From Streptomyces sp. NRRL S-340 (lineage in GTDB: Bacteria > Actinomycetota > Actinomycetes > Streptomycetales > Streptomycetaceae): a stretch of DNA of 64,000 bases. How positions within the stretch are numbered: position 1 is the first letter of the stretch; every line of letters begins with the position of its first letter. Below, in pieces: positions 31,856 to 40,450 of the stretch. The stretch spans positions 97,243 through 161,242 of the forward strand of contig NZ_JOIY01000011.1 of the NCBI RefSeq assembly GCF_000720185.1. Reading direction: 5' to 3'. The notes under the pieces are model-generated. The model did no database searches. It was not told where the DNA came from and was given only the letters and a program-made list of their open reading frames with translations. A program made the translations under genes and the position numbers.

Positions 31856-32284
31856 ATGGCAGACAAGATGACCGACGAGGAATGGCGGGCGTTCGTTTCG
31901 TACGGCACCCGCACCGCCAAGCTGACGACCGTCCGGGCCGACGGAAGCCCACACGTGGCGCCGATCTGGTTTCTGCTCGACGGGGACGACGTGGTTTTCA
32001 ACACCGGGAAGGACACGGTGAAGGGCGGCAATCTGGCACGTGACGGCCGGTTCGCGTTGTGCGTGGACGACGACCGGCCGCCGTTCGCCTTCGTGGTGGT
32101 GCAGGGACGCGCGCATCTGTCCGAGGATCTGGACCAGGTCCGGCACTGGGCCGCCCGGATCGGCGCCCGGTACATGGGCGAGGAGCGCGCGGAGGAGTTC
32201 GGTGCGCGCAACGGCGTCCCGGGGGAACTGCTGGTCCGGGCCAGGATCGACAAGGTCGTGGCGGTGCGGGACGTCGCGGACTGA
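31856..32284 (+). CDS. PPOX-class F420-dependent oxidoreductase-like protein
   Basis: 142 residues, split-barrel flavin/F420-binding fold: TRTAKLTTVRADGSPHVAPIWFLLDGDDVVFNTGKDTVKGGNLARDGRFALCVDDDRPPFAFVVVQGRA, with the HVAPIWF strand and the KGGNLARD basic turn typical of actinobacterial F420-type PPOX enzymes. ATG 31856 has AGGAGG at 31842-31847. Likely a small reductase; substrate unknown. Confidence 0.88.
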   Translation: MADKMTDEEWRAFVSYGTRTAKLTTVRADGSPHVAPIWFLLDGDDVVFNTGKDTVKGGNLARDGRFALCVDDDRPPFAFVVVQGRAHLSEDLDQVRHWAARIGARYMGEERAEEFGARNGVPGELLVRARIDKVVAVRDVAD

Positions 32285-32509
32285 TCCGGTCCGCTTCCCG
32301 GCCCCGGCAGGCCATGCGTCCGCGGCCCCCTTCAGCCCGGCGGGTCGCGGCCTGCCTACGGTGCGCATCCGTTCGGCAGGGGCCGCATGACCATCGAGTA
32401 CGCCACGAAGTACCGGACCCGCTCGTACCCGACGGGCCGGGTCGGATCGCCCCCCGCCCGCACATGCGCGCAGTGACATCACCCGATGCGGTGGGCAATC
32501 ATGCACGGC

Positions 32510-33109
32510 ATGAGTGACGACCACACGCGCGTACAGGAGTTCTTCACCGCCCGCGCCGCGGACTGGGACAGCAGGTTCCCTGACGACGGGCCCGCCTATG
32601 CCGCCGCGGTCGCCGAGCTGGGGCTTTGCCGGGGCGGCCGTGTGCTCGACGCCGGATGCGGGACCGGACGCGCCCTGCCGCCGCTGCGCGCCGCCGTGGG
32701 TGGCTCCGGCGTGGTCGTGGGGGCCGATCTGACCCTCGCGATGCTGGAGGCGGCCCTACGGGCCGGCCGCGACCGGGGCGGGCGACTGGTGCTCGCCGAT
32801 GTCGCGGCGCTGCCGTTCGGCTCGGAGTCGTTCGACGCCGTGTTCGCGGCGGGTCTCGTCGCACATCTTCCTCACCCGGCCGAAAACCTGCGGGAGTTGC
32901 GGCGCGTGGTGCGGCCCGGGGGCAGCCTGGCGCTGTTCCACCCGATCGGCCGGGCGGCGCTCGCGGCACGACAGGGGCGGCGCGTCACGCCGGACGACCT
33001 GCGCGCGGAGCCCAACCTCGGGCCGCTGCTGGCGGGGGCGGGGTGGCGCATGACGTCGTACGCCGACGAGGACGCCCGTTTCCTCGCGCTGGCCGTCCGC
33101 GAGGACTGA
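32510..33109 (+). CDS. Class I SAM-dependent methyltransferase
   Basis: 199 residues. Motif I VLDAGCGTGRALPPL (about 44-58), acidic loop GVVVGADLTLAMLEAA, motif post-I VLADVAALPFGSESFDAVFAAGLVAHLPH, and LRELRRVVRPGGSLALFHPIGRAAL all match Methyltransf_11/UbiE-like small methyltransferases. Acceptor unknown. ATG 32510 is preferred over two upstream in-frame starts. About 225 bp after the PPOX gene, so not clearly in one operon. Confidence 0.9.
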   Translation: MSDDHTRVQEFFTARAADWDSRFPDDGPAYAAAVAELGLCRGGRVLDAGCGTGRALPPLRAAVGGSGVVVGADLTLAMLEAALRAGRDRGGRLVLADVAALPFGSESFDAVFAAGLVAHLPHPAENLRELRRVVRPGGSLALFHPIGRAALAARQGRRVTPDDLRAEPNLGPLLAGAGWRMTSYADEDARFLALAVRED

Positions 33110-33159
33110 GGCCGACCGCGTCCCCGCGCACCCGCACCCGCACCGCCGACACCAGCGGC

Positions 33160-33359
33160 TCACGCGGGCCGGTCGCCGATGCCGTGTCCGGGCAGGTCGA
33201 CGAAGACGCTGCGCCTGCCCACGAGTTCCGGGCGCGCCGCGATGTGCGGGTGGCAGACGGACGAGTCCGCACCGAGCCAGTGCCCGTGCACCCGGGCTGG
33301 TTCGCGCCGGGTGTCCCGGTCCAGCGGATCCGGCCGCCCGCATCGTCGAACTCGGTCAC
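33160..33359 (-). pseudogene. Frameshifted, truncated alpha/beta-hydrolase remnant
   Basis: On the minus strand from GTG 33359 one frame reads VTEFDDAGGRIRWTGTPG, and after a shift near 33300 the next frame continues EPARVHGHWLGADSSV... to AARPELVGRRSVFVDLPGHG and stops after GDRPA. Joined, this is the typical N terminus of an alpha/beta hydrolase up to the DLPGHG strand; the nucleophile elbow and all of the C-terminal two thirds are missing. GGAGGG precedes the start. The rest of the 535-bp gap 33110-33644 has no supportable gene. Confidence 0.6.
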
Positions 33360-33644
33360 CCTCGTGCTCACCCTCCGTCGGTGCGCCGAACCGGTGCGGC
33401 GGGACATCACCGACGGGAACCGCTGGTCCACCGCCCCGGCCCTCCTCAGACACCTGGACGATCCCGCCGCCCAGGCGACCGTGCGCGGCGCAGGCCGGTC
33501 CTCGTCGAGACGCCGTCGAGCCTCTTCCACAGGTGACCGGCCCTTCGGGCCGAGGAACTGGACGCCCCCTTCCGGCGGGGCATCCTCACCGTCGCGCGGG
33601 CCGCGCCCCGGGCGGAACCGGCCCGGCCGCGGGCCACGGCCGGC

Positions 33645-34556
33645 TCACTGGCCGGTGCGGTCGCCCGCCGAGTCGCTGATGTGCCGCACGGGGCAGCCCC
33701 GGAGCCCGGGCACCGGACGGGTCCCCAGGTCGGCCACCCGGTAGCCGTCCGGATAGCTCTTGATCTCCCAGTTCTGCCGCGCGAAATGCGGTGCGCGGCG
33801 CGGTGGCAGCAGCCTGACGGCGCGGCCCCGCGCGCGGACCGCACGGCGTACGAGCGCTCGGGTCAGCTCGGACGGCGGGTCGTACCGGAATGCCCTGAGC
33901 AGCGGTTCGTCGAGCAGGGCGAGGGTGGCGCCGCGCAGGAGGGGCGCGAGGGGGCGCGGATACCAGGACGTCATCAGGTCGAGCGTGGCGTCGGAGACCG
34001 TGCGGGCCTGCTCGTCCCAGCCGAAGTGCGCCTTCTCGTAGGCGTCGAGGTGTGCCTCGAACTCCTCGTACGACTCGGGGATGTCCTTGATGCCCATGTG
34101 GCGGCCGAGCGTACGGTAGTGGACGGCGGCGGCCACGGTCTCGTGCCGGGAGAGCCTGCGCCAGCCGTACGCGTCGATCCACCGCTTGGGCATCACGACG
34201 AACGTGCACAGCACATAGCGCATGTCGTCGTTGCTGATGTCGTAGCTGCGGTGCATCTGGTTGATGCGCCGGATCGCGGTGCGGCCCGGTTCACCGGTGA
34301 AACCGTGCTCGACGACGGTGTCCAGGAGCAGTGCCGTGTCGTCGTACCGTTTCTGGGCGCGGTCGGTGAGTTCCGCGGTCTCGGCCAGCAGCCTGCCGAT
34401 GCTCGGGACGGCGTACGTCCGGTAGAGGGCCAGTTCCAGGGCGCGGGTGAAGTCCCAGGGGAACTCGTACGCCGCGGTGAGCCGGTGGATCTCGGTCGCC
34501 TCGGCCACCGGGTCCATCCGGCGGATCTGCTCCAGCCTCTGGTACCGCTTCTGCAC
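33645..34556 (-). CDS. MpaB-like oxygenase (DUF2236) family protein
   Basis: 303 residues, helical. Family features are the N-terminal RRMDPVAEATEIHRLTAAYEFPWDFTRALELALYRTYAVPSI, then ISNDDMRYVLCTFVVMPKRWIDAYGWRRLSRHETVAAAVHYRTLGRHMGIKDIPESYEEF, matching the ER-bound oxygenase mpaB/latex-clearing-like fold; His and Asp/Glu in the DDMRYVL and RLSRHE blocks are candidate heme/metal contacts. The C-terminal 60 residues are basic and less conserved. GTG 34556 follows AAGAAGGGG. Function in bacteria is largely unassigned. Confidence 0.82.
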   Translation of the reverse strand: MQKRYQRLEQIRRMDPVAEATEIHRLTAAYEFPWDFTRALELALYRTYAVPSIGRLLAETAELTDRAQKRYDDTALLLDTVVEHGFTGEPGRTAIRRINQMHRSYDISNDDMRYVLCTFVVMPKRWIDAYGWRRLSRHETVAAAVHYRTLGRHMGIKDIPESYEEFEAHLDAYEKAHFGWDEQARTVSDATLDLMTSWYPRPLAPLLRGATLALLDEPLLRAFRYDPPSELTRALVRRAVRARGRAVRLLPPRRAPHFARQNWEIKSYPDGYRVADLGTRPVPGLRGCPVRHISDSAGDRTGQ

Positions 34557-34783
34557 GCCGCACCCCTTCTTCCCGGTCGCCCTTCAACTCTACTGTGCGT
34601 AGCGGCATATGAGCCATCGGTGGAGAAGCGGTGCGCGAAGTGCGCAGCAGTCGGCACGCGGTGCGGTCGTTTGCCCCCTCCGGGGAGGAAAACTGCAGGT
34701 CCGACAGGTGACGCGGGCCGTGACAACCGCCTTCCCCGCGCACTAGGGTGCGCGCCGTTGGACGAACCGATGGGGAGGCTGGG

Positions 34784-35746
34784 ATGGCCGGGACGGACGA
34801 GGAGGCCGTCACCGCCGCGGATGACGCGCTCTATGTGCTCACGGCGGTGCTGCTGACGCCGGCGCAGTTCCCGAGCGTGCTGGGCGACGACTATCCCGAA
34901 GCCTGCGCGGCGCTCGGTCTGGCCCCGGCGGCGGACGGATACGGGCTGGTGCTCGGTCAGGACGGTGCGGGGGCACGGTGGACGGTCGTCGTCGACGACG
35001 TGTCACTGGTGGCCGTGGCCATCGCCTCCTGGGACTGCGGCATGGAGTACGACCTGTCGCCGGACGAGCGCACGGTCGTCGCCGCGCTGCCGGGCTGGCC
35101 GCTGGCCGTCGCGGTCGCGGCGCCGGGTGTGCCCGCACCCCATGATCCCGCCCCGGAGGCGGGGTACGGTCCGCTGCTGGTGCCGCCCGACACCAGCACC
35201 TGGGGGCCGGCGCAGCGGCGCCTGGGCGCCGACGAGATAGCCCTGCGCTGGACGGCGTGGCGGGAACAGCTCGACGACGACGCCTTCGCCGCCCCGCGCG
35301 GGCGGAGCGGCGATGCGCCGGGCGCGAGCGGCGACGCCGGCGCAGCGGACCGGGAGGCAGACGCCGGCGCGGCCCGGGAAGACGGGCAAGACGACAGAGC
35401 GCGGGAAAGCGACCAGGGGCGCGGGTCCGCGACGGGGGGCGGCACGCCGAGCGGACCCGGGGATGAGGCTCTCCCGGGGCACCGGGCCGTCCGGCGTGTC
35501 CTGGCGGAGGCGCGTGCGTACCTGGACTCGCCGCCTCCGGTGGGCCGCGTCCGGTCCTCCTTCGCCCCGGGCGAGGCGCGGACCCTGCGCGCCGACGGAC
35601 CGGGCTGGTCGATGGTGGCCCGGACCGACGACATCGCGTTCGTCCTCCTCGACGAGGAGCCCGGTGAGGTCCATCCGGTCGGCCGGGGGCCCGAGCTGCC
35701 CGGCCTGCTGCAGGCCCTCGACAAGCTGGCGGTACGCCCCAGTTGA
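34784..35746 (+). CDS. Conserved Streptomyces hypothetical protein
   Basis: 320 residues. An N-terminal domain (about 10-165: ADDALYVLTAVLLTPAQFPSVLGDDYPEAC, RWTVVVDDVSLVAVAIASWDCGMEYDLSPDE) and a C-terminal domain (about 235-320: VRRVLAEARAYLDSPPPVGRVRSSFAPGEARTLRADG, WSMVARTDDIAFVLLDEEPGEVHP) are joined by a long, Gly/Asp/Ala-rich disordered linker. No known domain recognised; no signal or membrane segment. GGGGAGG sits 6 nt before ATG 34784. Divergent from the MpaB-like gene. Confidence 0.75.
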   Translation: MAGTDEEAVTAADDALYVLTAVLLTPAQFPSVLGDDYPEACAALGLAPAADGYGLVLGQDGAGARWTVVVDDVSLVAVAIASWDCGMEYDLSPDERTVVAALPGWPLAVAVAAPGVPAPHDPAPEAGYGPLLVPPDTSTWGPAQRRLGADEIALRWTAWREQLDDDAFAAPRGRSGDAPGASGDAGAADREADAGAAREDGQDDRARESDQGRGSATGGGTPSGPGDEALPGHRAVRRVLAEARAYLDSPPPVGRVRSSFAPGEARTLRADGPGWSMVARTDDIAFVLLDEEPGEVHPVGRGPELPGLLQALDKLAVRPS

Positions 35747-35876
35747 ACAGCTGCGCCGTCCCTGGCCGACGTCCCGGGCGGGGCGGCTCACGCGGCTCCC
35801 CGCCCGGACGGGCAACCGCCGGGCGGACGCGCGGCTGACCCTGCGCGGCGACGGCCGGGGGCCGGGCAGCCGTGCC

Positions 35877-36059
35877 TCAGCGGCCGAGTTCCTTGCGGGT
35901 GACGCGGCGGAGCCTGCGGCGCTGGGAGGGGTCCAGCGCGAGGTAGGCGGCGGCCGGGACGCCGAGGACTATGAGGAGCGCGGCCCACCAGGGCAGCCAG
36001 ATCCACAGGATCAGTCCGACCGCCACTCCGCCCACAGCGATCTTCGCGTTCTTCGACAT
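35877..36059 (-). CDS. Small membrane protein
   Basis: 60 residues. Two adjacent hydrophobic helices (KIAVGGVAVGLILWIWLPWW and AALLIVLGVPAAAYLALDP) joined at a WLPWW turn, followed by a basic tail RRRLRRVTRKELGR facing the cytoplasm. GGAGG 6 nt before ATG 36059. Function unknown; small hairpin proteins of this type are common in Streptomyces. Confidence 0.75.
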   Translation of the reverse strand: MSKNAKIAVGGVAVGLILWIWLPWWAALLIVLGVPAAAYLALDPSQRRRLRRVTRKELGR

Positions 36060-36264
36060 CTGTCGCCTCCTTCGCGGCCACTGCCGCTCTCTGTCGTGGA
36101 AACGGTTGCGCGGCTCGGGCGGTTCCGGGCCGCACCCCCAAGACGTCCCCTGGATACCCCTGAGAGATCCCGGAGTCCCGTCCCCTACGGGTCTGCCCCT
36201 GGACGGGGCGCCCGGTACGAACGGCGGCCGCCGCGCCGCTCCACCGACGGCTGTTCCGCCCCGG

Positions 36265-37323
36265 CTACTCCGCCCTGAGCGGTTCCCCCACCTCGTACAG
36301 GTGGCGCAGGGCCTGCCGGTAGGAGTCGACGAGGCCGGTCTCCGCATAGGGGATGCCCAGGTCCCGGCAGTGGGCGCGCACCAGGGGCTGGGCGAGCCGC
36401 AGGTGCGGGCGCGGCATGCTGGGAAAGAGATGGTGCTCGATCTGGTAGTTGAGTCCCCCGAGGAACCAGTCCGTCAGGACGCCGCCGCGGATGTTGCGGG
36501 AGGTGAGCACCTGACGGCGCAGGTGCCCCCAGCGGTCACCGTTCGGGTCGGGCATCTCCATGCCCTTGTGGTTGGGCGCGAAGGCGAGCCCCAGGTGCAG
36601 TCCGAACAGCGCCTGGTGCACGGCGGCGAACGCCAGGGCCTTGCCCGGTGACAGGACGGCCAGCAGCAGCGCCGAGTAGACCACCACGTGGGCGACGAGG
36701 AGGGTGCCCTCCACCGCGCGCTCCCGGGGGGACTGGCGGCGCAGGTCCTGGAAGCCGTGCACCTTGAGCGCGATGCCCTCCAGGAGGGTGAGCGGGAAGA
36801 ACAGCCAGGCCTGGTTGCGGGTGAGCCAGCGGCGGAAGCCCTGCCGGACACCGGCCTGTCCGCCCGTGAAGACGAGTACGTCGGCGGCGACGTCCGGATC
36901 CTTTTCTATGTGGTTGGGGTTGGCGTGGTGCCGGTTGTGTTTGGCGTTCCACCAGGAGAAGCTCAGGCCGAGCAGGAGATTTCCGTGCACCAGCCCGATC
37001 ACCCGGCTCACCGCCTTGTGGCCGGTGATCTGCGCGTGGCCGGCGTCGTGGCCGATGAAGGCGGTACGGGCGAAGAGCACGGCGAAGGGCACCGCCAGGA
37101 GCAGGGCCCACCAGGAGTCGCCGATCAGGAAGAGCCCCGCGACGACCGCGGCGAGGGCGAGCGCGTTGCCGGTGATGACGCGCGCGTACCAGCCATGGCG
37201 TCGGCCCAGCAGTTCCTGGCTCCTGACGGTGCGGAGCAGGGGCGCGAATTCGCTGCCGCCGGCGGACGGTCCGCCGGCCCTTTCGGCGATACCGTCCGCG
37301 ACGGTTGCGGCGGGCTGTGGCAT
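36265..37323 (-). CDS. Membrane fatty-acid desaturase (second copy)
   Basis: 352 residues. Histidine boxes HDAGH at 92-96, KHNRHH at 128-133 and QIEHH at 294-298 with four or more membrane segments. Box spacing is the same, to within two residues, as in the desaturase at 3457-4521, and the C termini share the GIPYAETGLVDSYRQ-type ending, so the two are paralogues. This copy stands alone, outside any biosynthetic cluster, and is more likely the general lipid desaturase. ATG 37323 has GGAGA upstream. Divergent from the SNF2 helicase with 262 bp between. Confidence 0.93.
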   Translation of the reverse strand: MPQPAATVADGIAERAGGPSAGGSEFAPLLRTVRSQELLGRRHGWYARVITGNALALAAVVAGLFLIGDSWWALLLAVPFAVLFARTAFIGHDAGHAQITGHKAVSRVIGLVHGNLLLGLSFSWWNAKHNRHHANPNHIEKDPDVAADVLVFTGGQAGVRQGFRRWLTRNQAWLFFPLTLLEGIALKVHGFQDLRRQSPRERAVEGTLLVAHVVVYSALLLAVLSPGKALAFAAVHQALFGLHLGLAFAPNHKGMEMPDPNGDRWGHLRRQVLTSRNIRGGVLTDWFLGGLNYQIEHHLFPSMPRPHLRLAQPLVRAHCRDLGIPYAETGLVDSYRQALRHLYEVGEPLRAE

Positions 37324-37560
37324 GGCGGGGTCTCCGGTCTCTCGGTATCGGCCTGACCTGAGCAAACGTAGGGATCGAGGTCCTGTGCCGACCATGGCGC
37401 CAGCACCCGGGCACGCCGGGGGGTCACCTGCAGGCGGGGCGGGGGGCCGCCCCAGGGGGGACGGGGGGCTGGCAGCACCTCTGCCTCCGGTGGCGCACGT
37501 CACTGCCGCACCGCCCCCGGGCGGCGCCATGGTGCTGTACCCTCGGCGGCTCACCAGTAG

Positions 37561-37570
37561 TCAAATTTGA
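37561..37570. promoter_or_regulatory. TCAAATTTGA palindrome in desaturase/SNF2 divergent promoter region
   Basis: A perfect 10-bp AT-rich palindrome, rare in this GC-rich sequence, 15 bp before the SNF2 GTG start and 238 bp before the desaturase start. It may be part of the SNF2 promoter or ribosome-site region or an operator. Confidence 0.25.
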
Positions 37571-37585
37571 GGAATCAGCGTCGCC

Positions 37586-40450
37586 GTGCAGAGGATCTTC
37601 CCGGCAACACCGCCCGACCTCTCCGAACTCGCCCGCTGCTGTGCCGTGTTCCTGCCTTCGGACCCCGCGCGCACCGGCCGGGTCGCCTTCTGGCGGCCCG
37701 ACGGCTCGGCTCCCGCGGCGCCGGCCGAGGTGCCCGTGACGGACCTGACGGTCGTCCTTCCCCGCGACGACACGGTCGCGCGGGTGACCGTTCCCGCCGT
37801 CACTCTCCCCCTGCGGGTGGCCCTGCCCGTCCTCACGCGCGCGCGTGGGGACGGGCAGGGCCACCGGGCCACCGTCTTCTGGGGCGCGGCAGCCGTGCTG
37901 GGCCTGCACCTCACGGCGCGCGGCCTGCTGCTGCCGGGCCTGTCGGCGGGCGATCACGACGCCTGGCGCGCGGCCTCGCTGCACGGCGTCGACGCGGAGC
38001 AGGTCGAGGCGCTGGCCGCCGCGATGCCGCCCGAGGCGCACGCCGTGCCGCTCGATGACACCGGGCGGCTGCTGCTGCCCGGCCCCGAGCGTCTGCTGCG
38101 TGCCTTCCTGGACGCCGTCGCCGACACCTTGCCCCGGTCACCGGCCGCGCCCCTCGTCACGGGCGCGGCGGCCTACGCGGTCCGGGAACCGCAGCACGTA
38201 CCGCAGCACCGGGCATGGGCGGCCGAGGTGGCCGCGGGCCACGACGCGGGGGTGCGCGTCTCGTTGCGCGTCGAGGTGACGGGGCTGGACACCGCCGGAC
38301 CGGGCGGCCCGGATCCGCGGTTCCGCGCCGTACTGCAGGTGCACAGTGTGAGCGGCCCCGCGCGGGTCGCCGACGCGGTGCGGATCTGGGACGAGCCCAA
38401 GGCCATGGGCGCGACGTTCGGACCGGGGGCCAGGACGGACGTCCTGCTGGCGCTGCGCCGGGCCGTCCGGGCCTGGCCGCCCCTGGCCCCGCTGCTGTCG
38501 GCGACCGTGCCGGACACCGTCGAACTCGCCGACGAGGACGTCGCCGGCCTGCTCGGGGAGGGCGCGCGGGCGCTCGCCGCGGCCGGGATGGAGGTGCACT
38601 GGCCCGCGGAGACGGCCCGCGGGCTGACGTCGGGTGCGACCGTCGGGCCGCCGGACGGCGCGGACGGTTCCCGGCGCGCCGCGCCGGGGCCCGGAGCGGC
38701 GCTGTCCGCCGACGCCCTGCTCGCCTTCGACTGGTGGTTCGCACTGGGCGGTCAGCGGCTCACGCGCGGCGAACTCGACCGCCTGGCGGAGGCGAACCGG
38801 CCCCTGGTCAGACTGCGCGACCGTTGGGTGCTCGTCGACCCCGGCGAACTGCGGCGCGCCAGAGCCCGGCAGGACCGGAAGATCACCTCCGTGGAAGCCC
38901 TGGGTGCCGCGCTGACGGGCTCCGCCGAGGTCGACGGCGACAGCGTCGAGGTCCGGCCCACCGGGTGGCTGGCAGCTCTGCGGGACCGCCTCACGGGACC
39001 GCAGGCCCAGGAGCCCGTCGCACAGCCGGCCGCGCTCGCCGCCCGGCTGCGCGACTACCAGTTGCGCGGCCTGGGCTGGCTGGCACGGATGACGGCCGGC
39101 GGACTCGGCTGCTGCCTGGCCGACGACATGGGCCTCGGCAAGACGATCACGCTGATCGCGCTGCACCTGCACCGGCAGCAGGACCCGACGGCCGGCGGCC
39201 CGACACTGGTGGTGTGCCCGACGTCCCTGATGGGCAACTGGCAGCGCGAGATCGAGAGGTTCGCGCCGGGTACGCCCGTGCGCCGCTTCCACGGGGCCCG
39301 GCGCGACCTGGCGGGCCTCGCGGACGGCGAGTTCGTCCTGACCACGTACGGCACGATGCGCCTGGACGCGCCGCGACTGGCCGAGGTGGCCTGGGGCATG
39401 GTCGTGGCGGACGAGGCCCAGCACGTGAAGAACCCGTACTCGGCCACGGCCCGTCAGCTGCGCACCATCGGCGCGGGCGCGCGCGTGGCGCTCACCGGCA
39501 CCCCAGTGGAGAACAACCTGTCCGAGCTGTGGGCGATCCTCGACTGGGCGACTCCGGGTCTGCTCGGCCGGCTCGGCACCTTCCGCAGCCGGTACGCGCA
39601 GGCCGTCGAGAGCGGACGGGACCCGGCCGCCGCCGAACGCCTCGCGCGGCTGGTCGGACCGTTCCTGCTGCGCCGCCGCAAGTCGGATCCGGGTATCGCG
39701 CCCGAACTGCCGCCGAAGACCGAGACCGATCACGCCGTCGCGCTGACCGCGGAACAGGCCGGGCTGTACGAGGCCCTGGTGCGCGAGACGCTCGCCGAGA
39801 TCTCCGGCGCGGACGGCATGGCCCGGCGCGGACTGGTCGTGAAGCTGCTGACCGGCCTGAAGCAGATCTGCAACCATCCGGCGCAGTTCCTCAAGGAGGA
39901 ACGGTCCGTGCTCACCGGGCGGTCGGGGAAACTCGAGCTGCTGGACGAGCTGCTCGGCACCATCCTCTCCGAGGACGCGAGCGTGCTGGTCTTCACGCAG
40001 TACGTGCGGATGGGGCGGCTGATCGAACGCCACCTGGCGGCGCGCGGGGTACGGCCGCTGTTCCTGCACGGCGGCACACCGGTCGCCGAGCGGGAGGCGT
40101 CGGTCCGCCGTTTCCAGGACGGCGAGGTCCCGGTGTTCCTGCTGTCGCTGAAGGCCGCGGGCACGGGACTGAACCTCACGCGCGCGGAACACGTCGTGCA
40201 CTACGACCGCTGGTGGAACCCGGCGGTCGAGGCGCAGGCCACCGACCGGGCGTACCGCATCGGTCAGCGCCGGCCCGTGCAGGTGCACCGGCTCATCGCG
40301 GAGGGCACGGTCGAGGACCGCATCGCCGACCTGCTGCGCCGCAAGCGCGGCCTCGCGGAGGCGGTCCTCGGATCCGGTGAGTCCGCGCTGACCGAACTGA
40401 CCGACGCCGAACTGGCCGCGCTGGTGGAGCTGCGAGGAGGGCCCCGATGA
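37586..40450 (+). CDS. SNF2-family helicase
   Basis: 954 residues. The N-terminal half (about 1-480) is the bacterial SNF2-associated region. The ATPase core follows: LRDYQLRGLGWLARM, DDMGLGKTITLIALHL (about 512-528), VVCPTSLMGNWQREI, ADEAQHVKNPYSATARQLR (about 608), LTGTPVENNLSELWAILDW, and the C-terminal RecA domain with VLVFTQYVRMGRLIERHL and QATDRAYRIGQRRPVQVHRLI. Likely a DNA translocase acting with the SWIM-domain protein encoded next, whose ATG overlaps this stop. GTG 37586 with GAGGAA upstream. Confidence 0.93.
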   Translation: MQRIFPATPPDLSELARCCAVFLPSDPARTGRVAFWRPDGSAPAAPAEVPVTDLTVVLPRDDTVARVTVPAVTLPLRVALPVLTRARGDGQGHRATVFWGAAAVLGLHLTARGLLLPGLSAGDHDAWRAASLHGVDAEQVEALAAAMPPEAHAVPLDDTGRLLLPGPERLLRAFLDAVADTLPRSPAAPLVTGAAAYAVREPQHVPQHRAWAAEVAAGHDAGVRVSLRVEVTGLDTAGPGGPDPRFRAVLQVHSVSGPARVADAVRIWDEPKAMGATFGPGARTDVLLALRRAVRAWPPLAPLLSATVPDTVELADEDVAGLLGEGARALAAAGMEVHWPAETARGLTSGATVGPPDGADGSRRAAPGPGAALSADALLAFDWWFALGGQRLTRGELDRLAEANRPLVRLRDRWVLVDPGELRRARARQDRKITSVEALGAALTGSAEVDGDSVEVRPTGWLAALRDRLTGPQAQEPVAQPAALAARLRDYQLRGLGWLARMTAGGLGCCLADDMGLGKTITLIALHLHRQQDPTAGGPTLVVCPTSLMGNWQREIERFAPGTPVRRFHGARRDLAGLADGEFVLTTYGTMRLDAPRLAEVAWGMVVADEAQHVKNPYSATARQLRTIGAGARVALTGTPVENNLSELWAILDWATPGLLGRLGTFRSRYAQAVESGRDPAAAERLARLVGPFLLRRRKSDPGIAPELPPKTETDHAVALTAEQAGLYEALVRETLAEISGADGMARRGLVVKLLTGLKQICNHPAQFLKEERSVLTGRSGKLELLDELLGTILSEDASVLVFTQYVRMGRLIERHLAARGVRPLFLHGGTPVAEREASVRRFQDGEVPVFLLSLKAAGTGLNLTRAEHVVHYDRWWNPAVEAQATDRAYRIGQRRPVQVHRLIAEGTVEDRIADLLRRKRGLAEAVLGSGESALTELTDAELAALVELRGGPR

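Noticed and set aside
33345..33660. Possible hydrolase C-terminal part or DUF1641-like fragment on the plus strand
   Set aside because: Only weak motif resemblance and several stops; not enough to call a gene.
36060..36264. Possible small gene between the small membrane protein and desaturase
   Set aside because: No frame with start, ribosome site and normal bias; regarded as intergenic.
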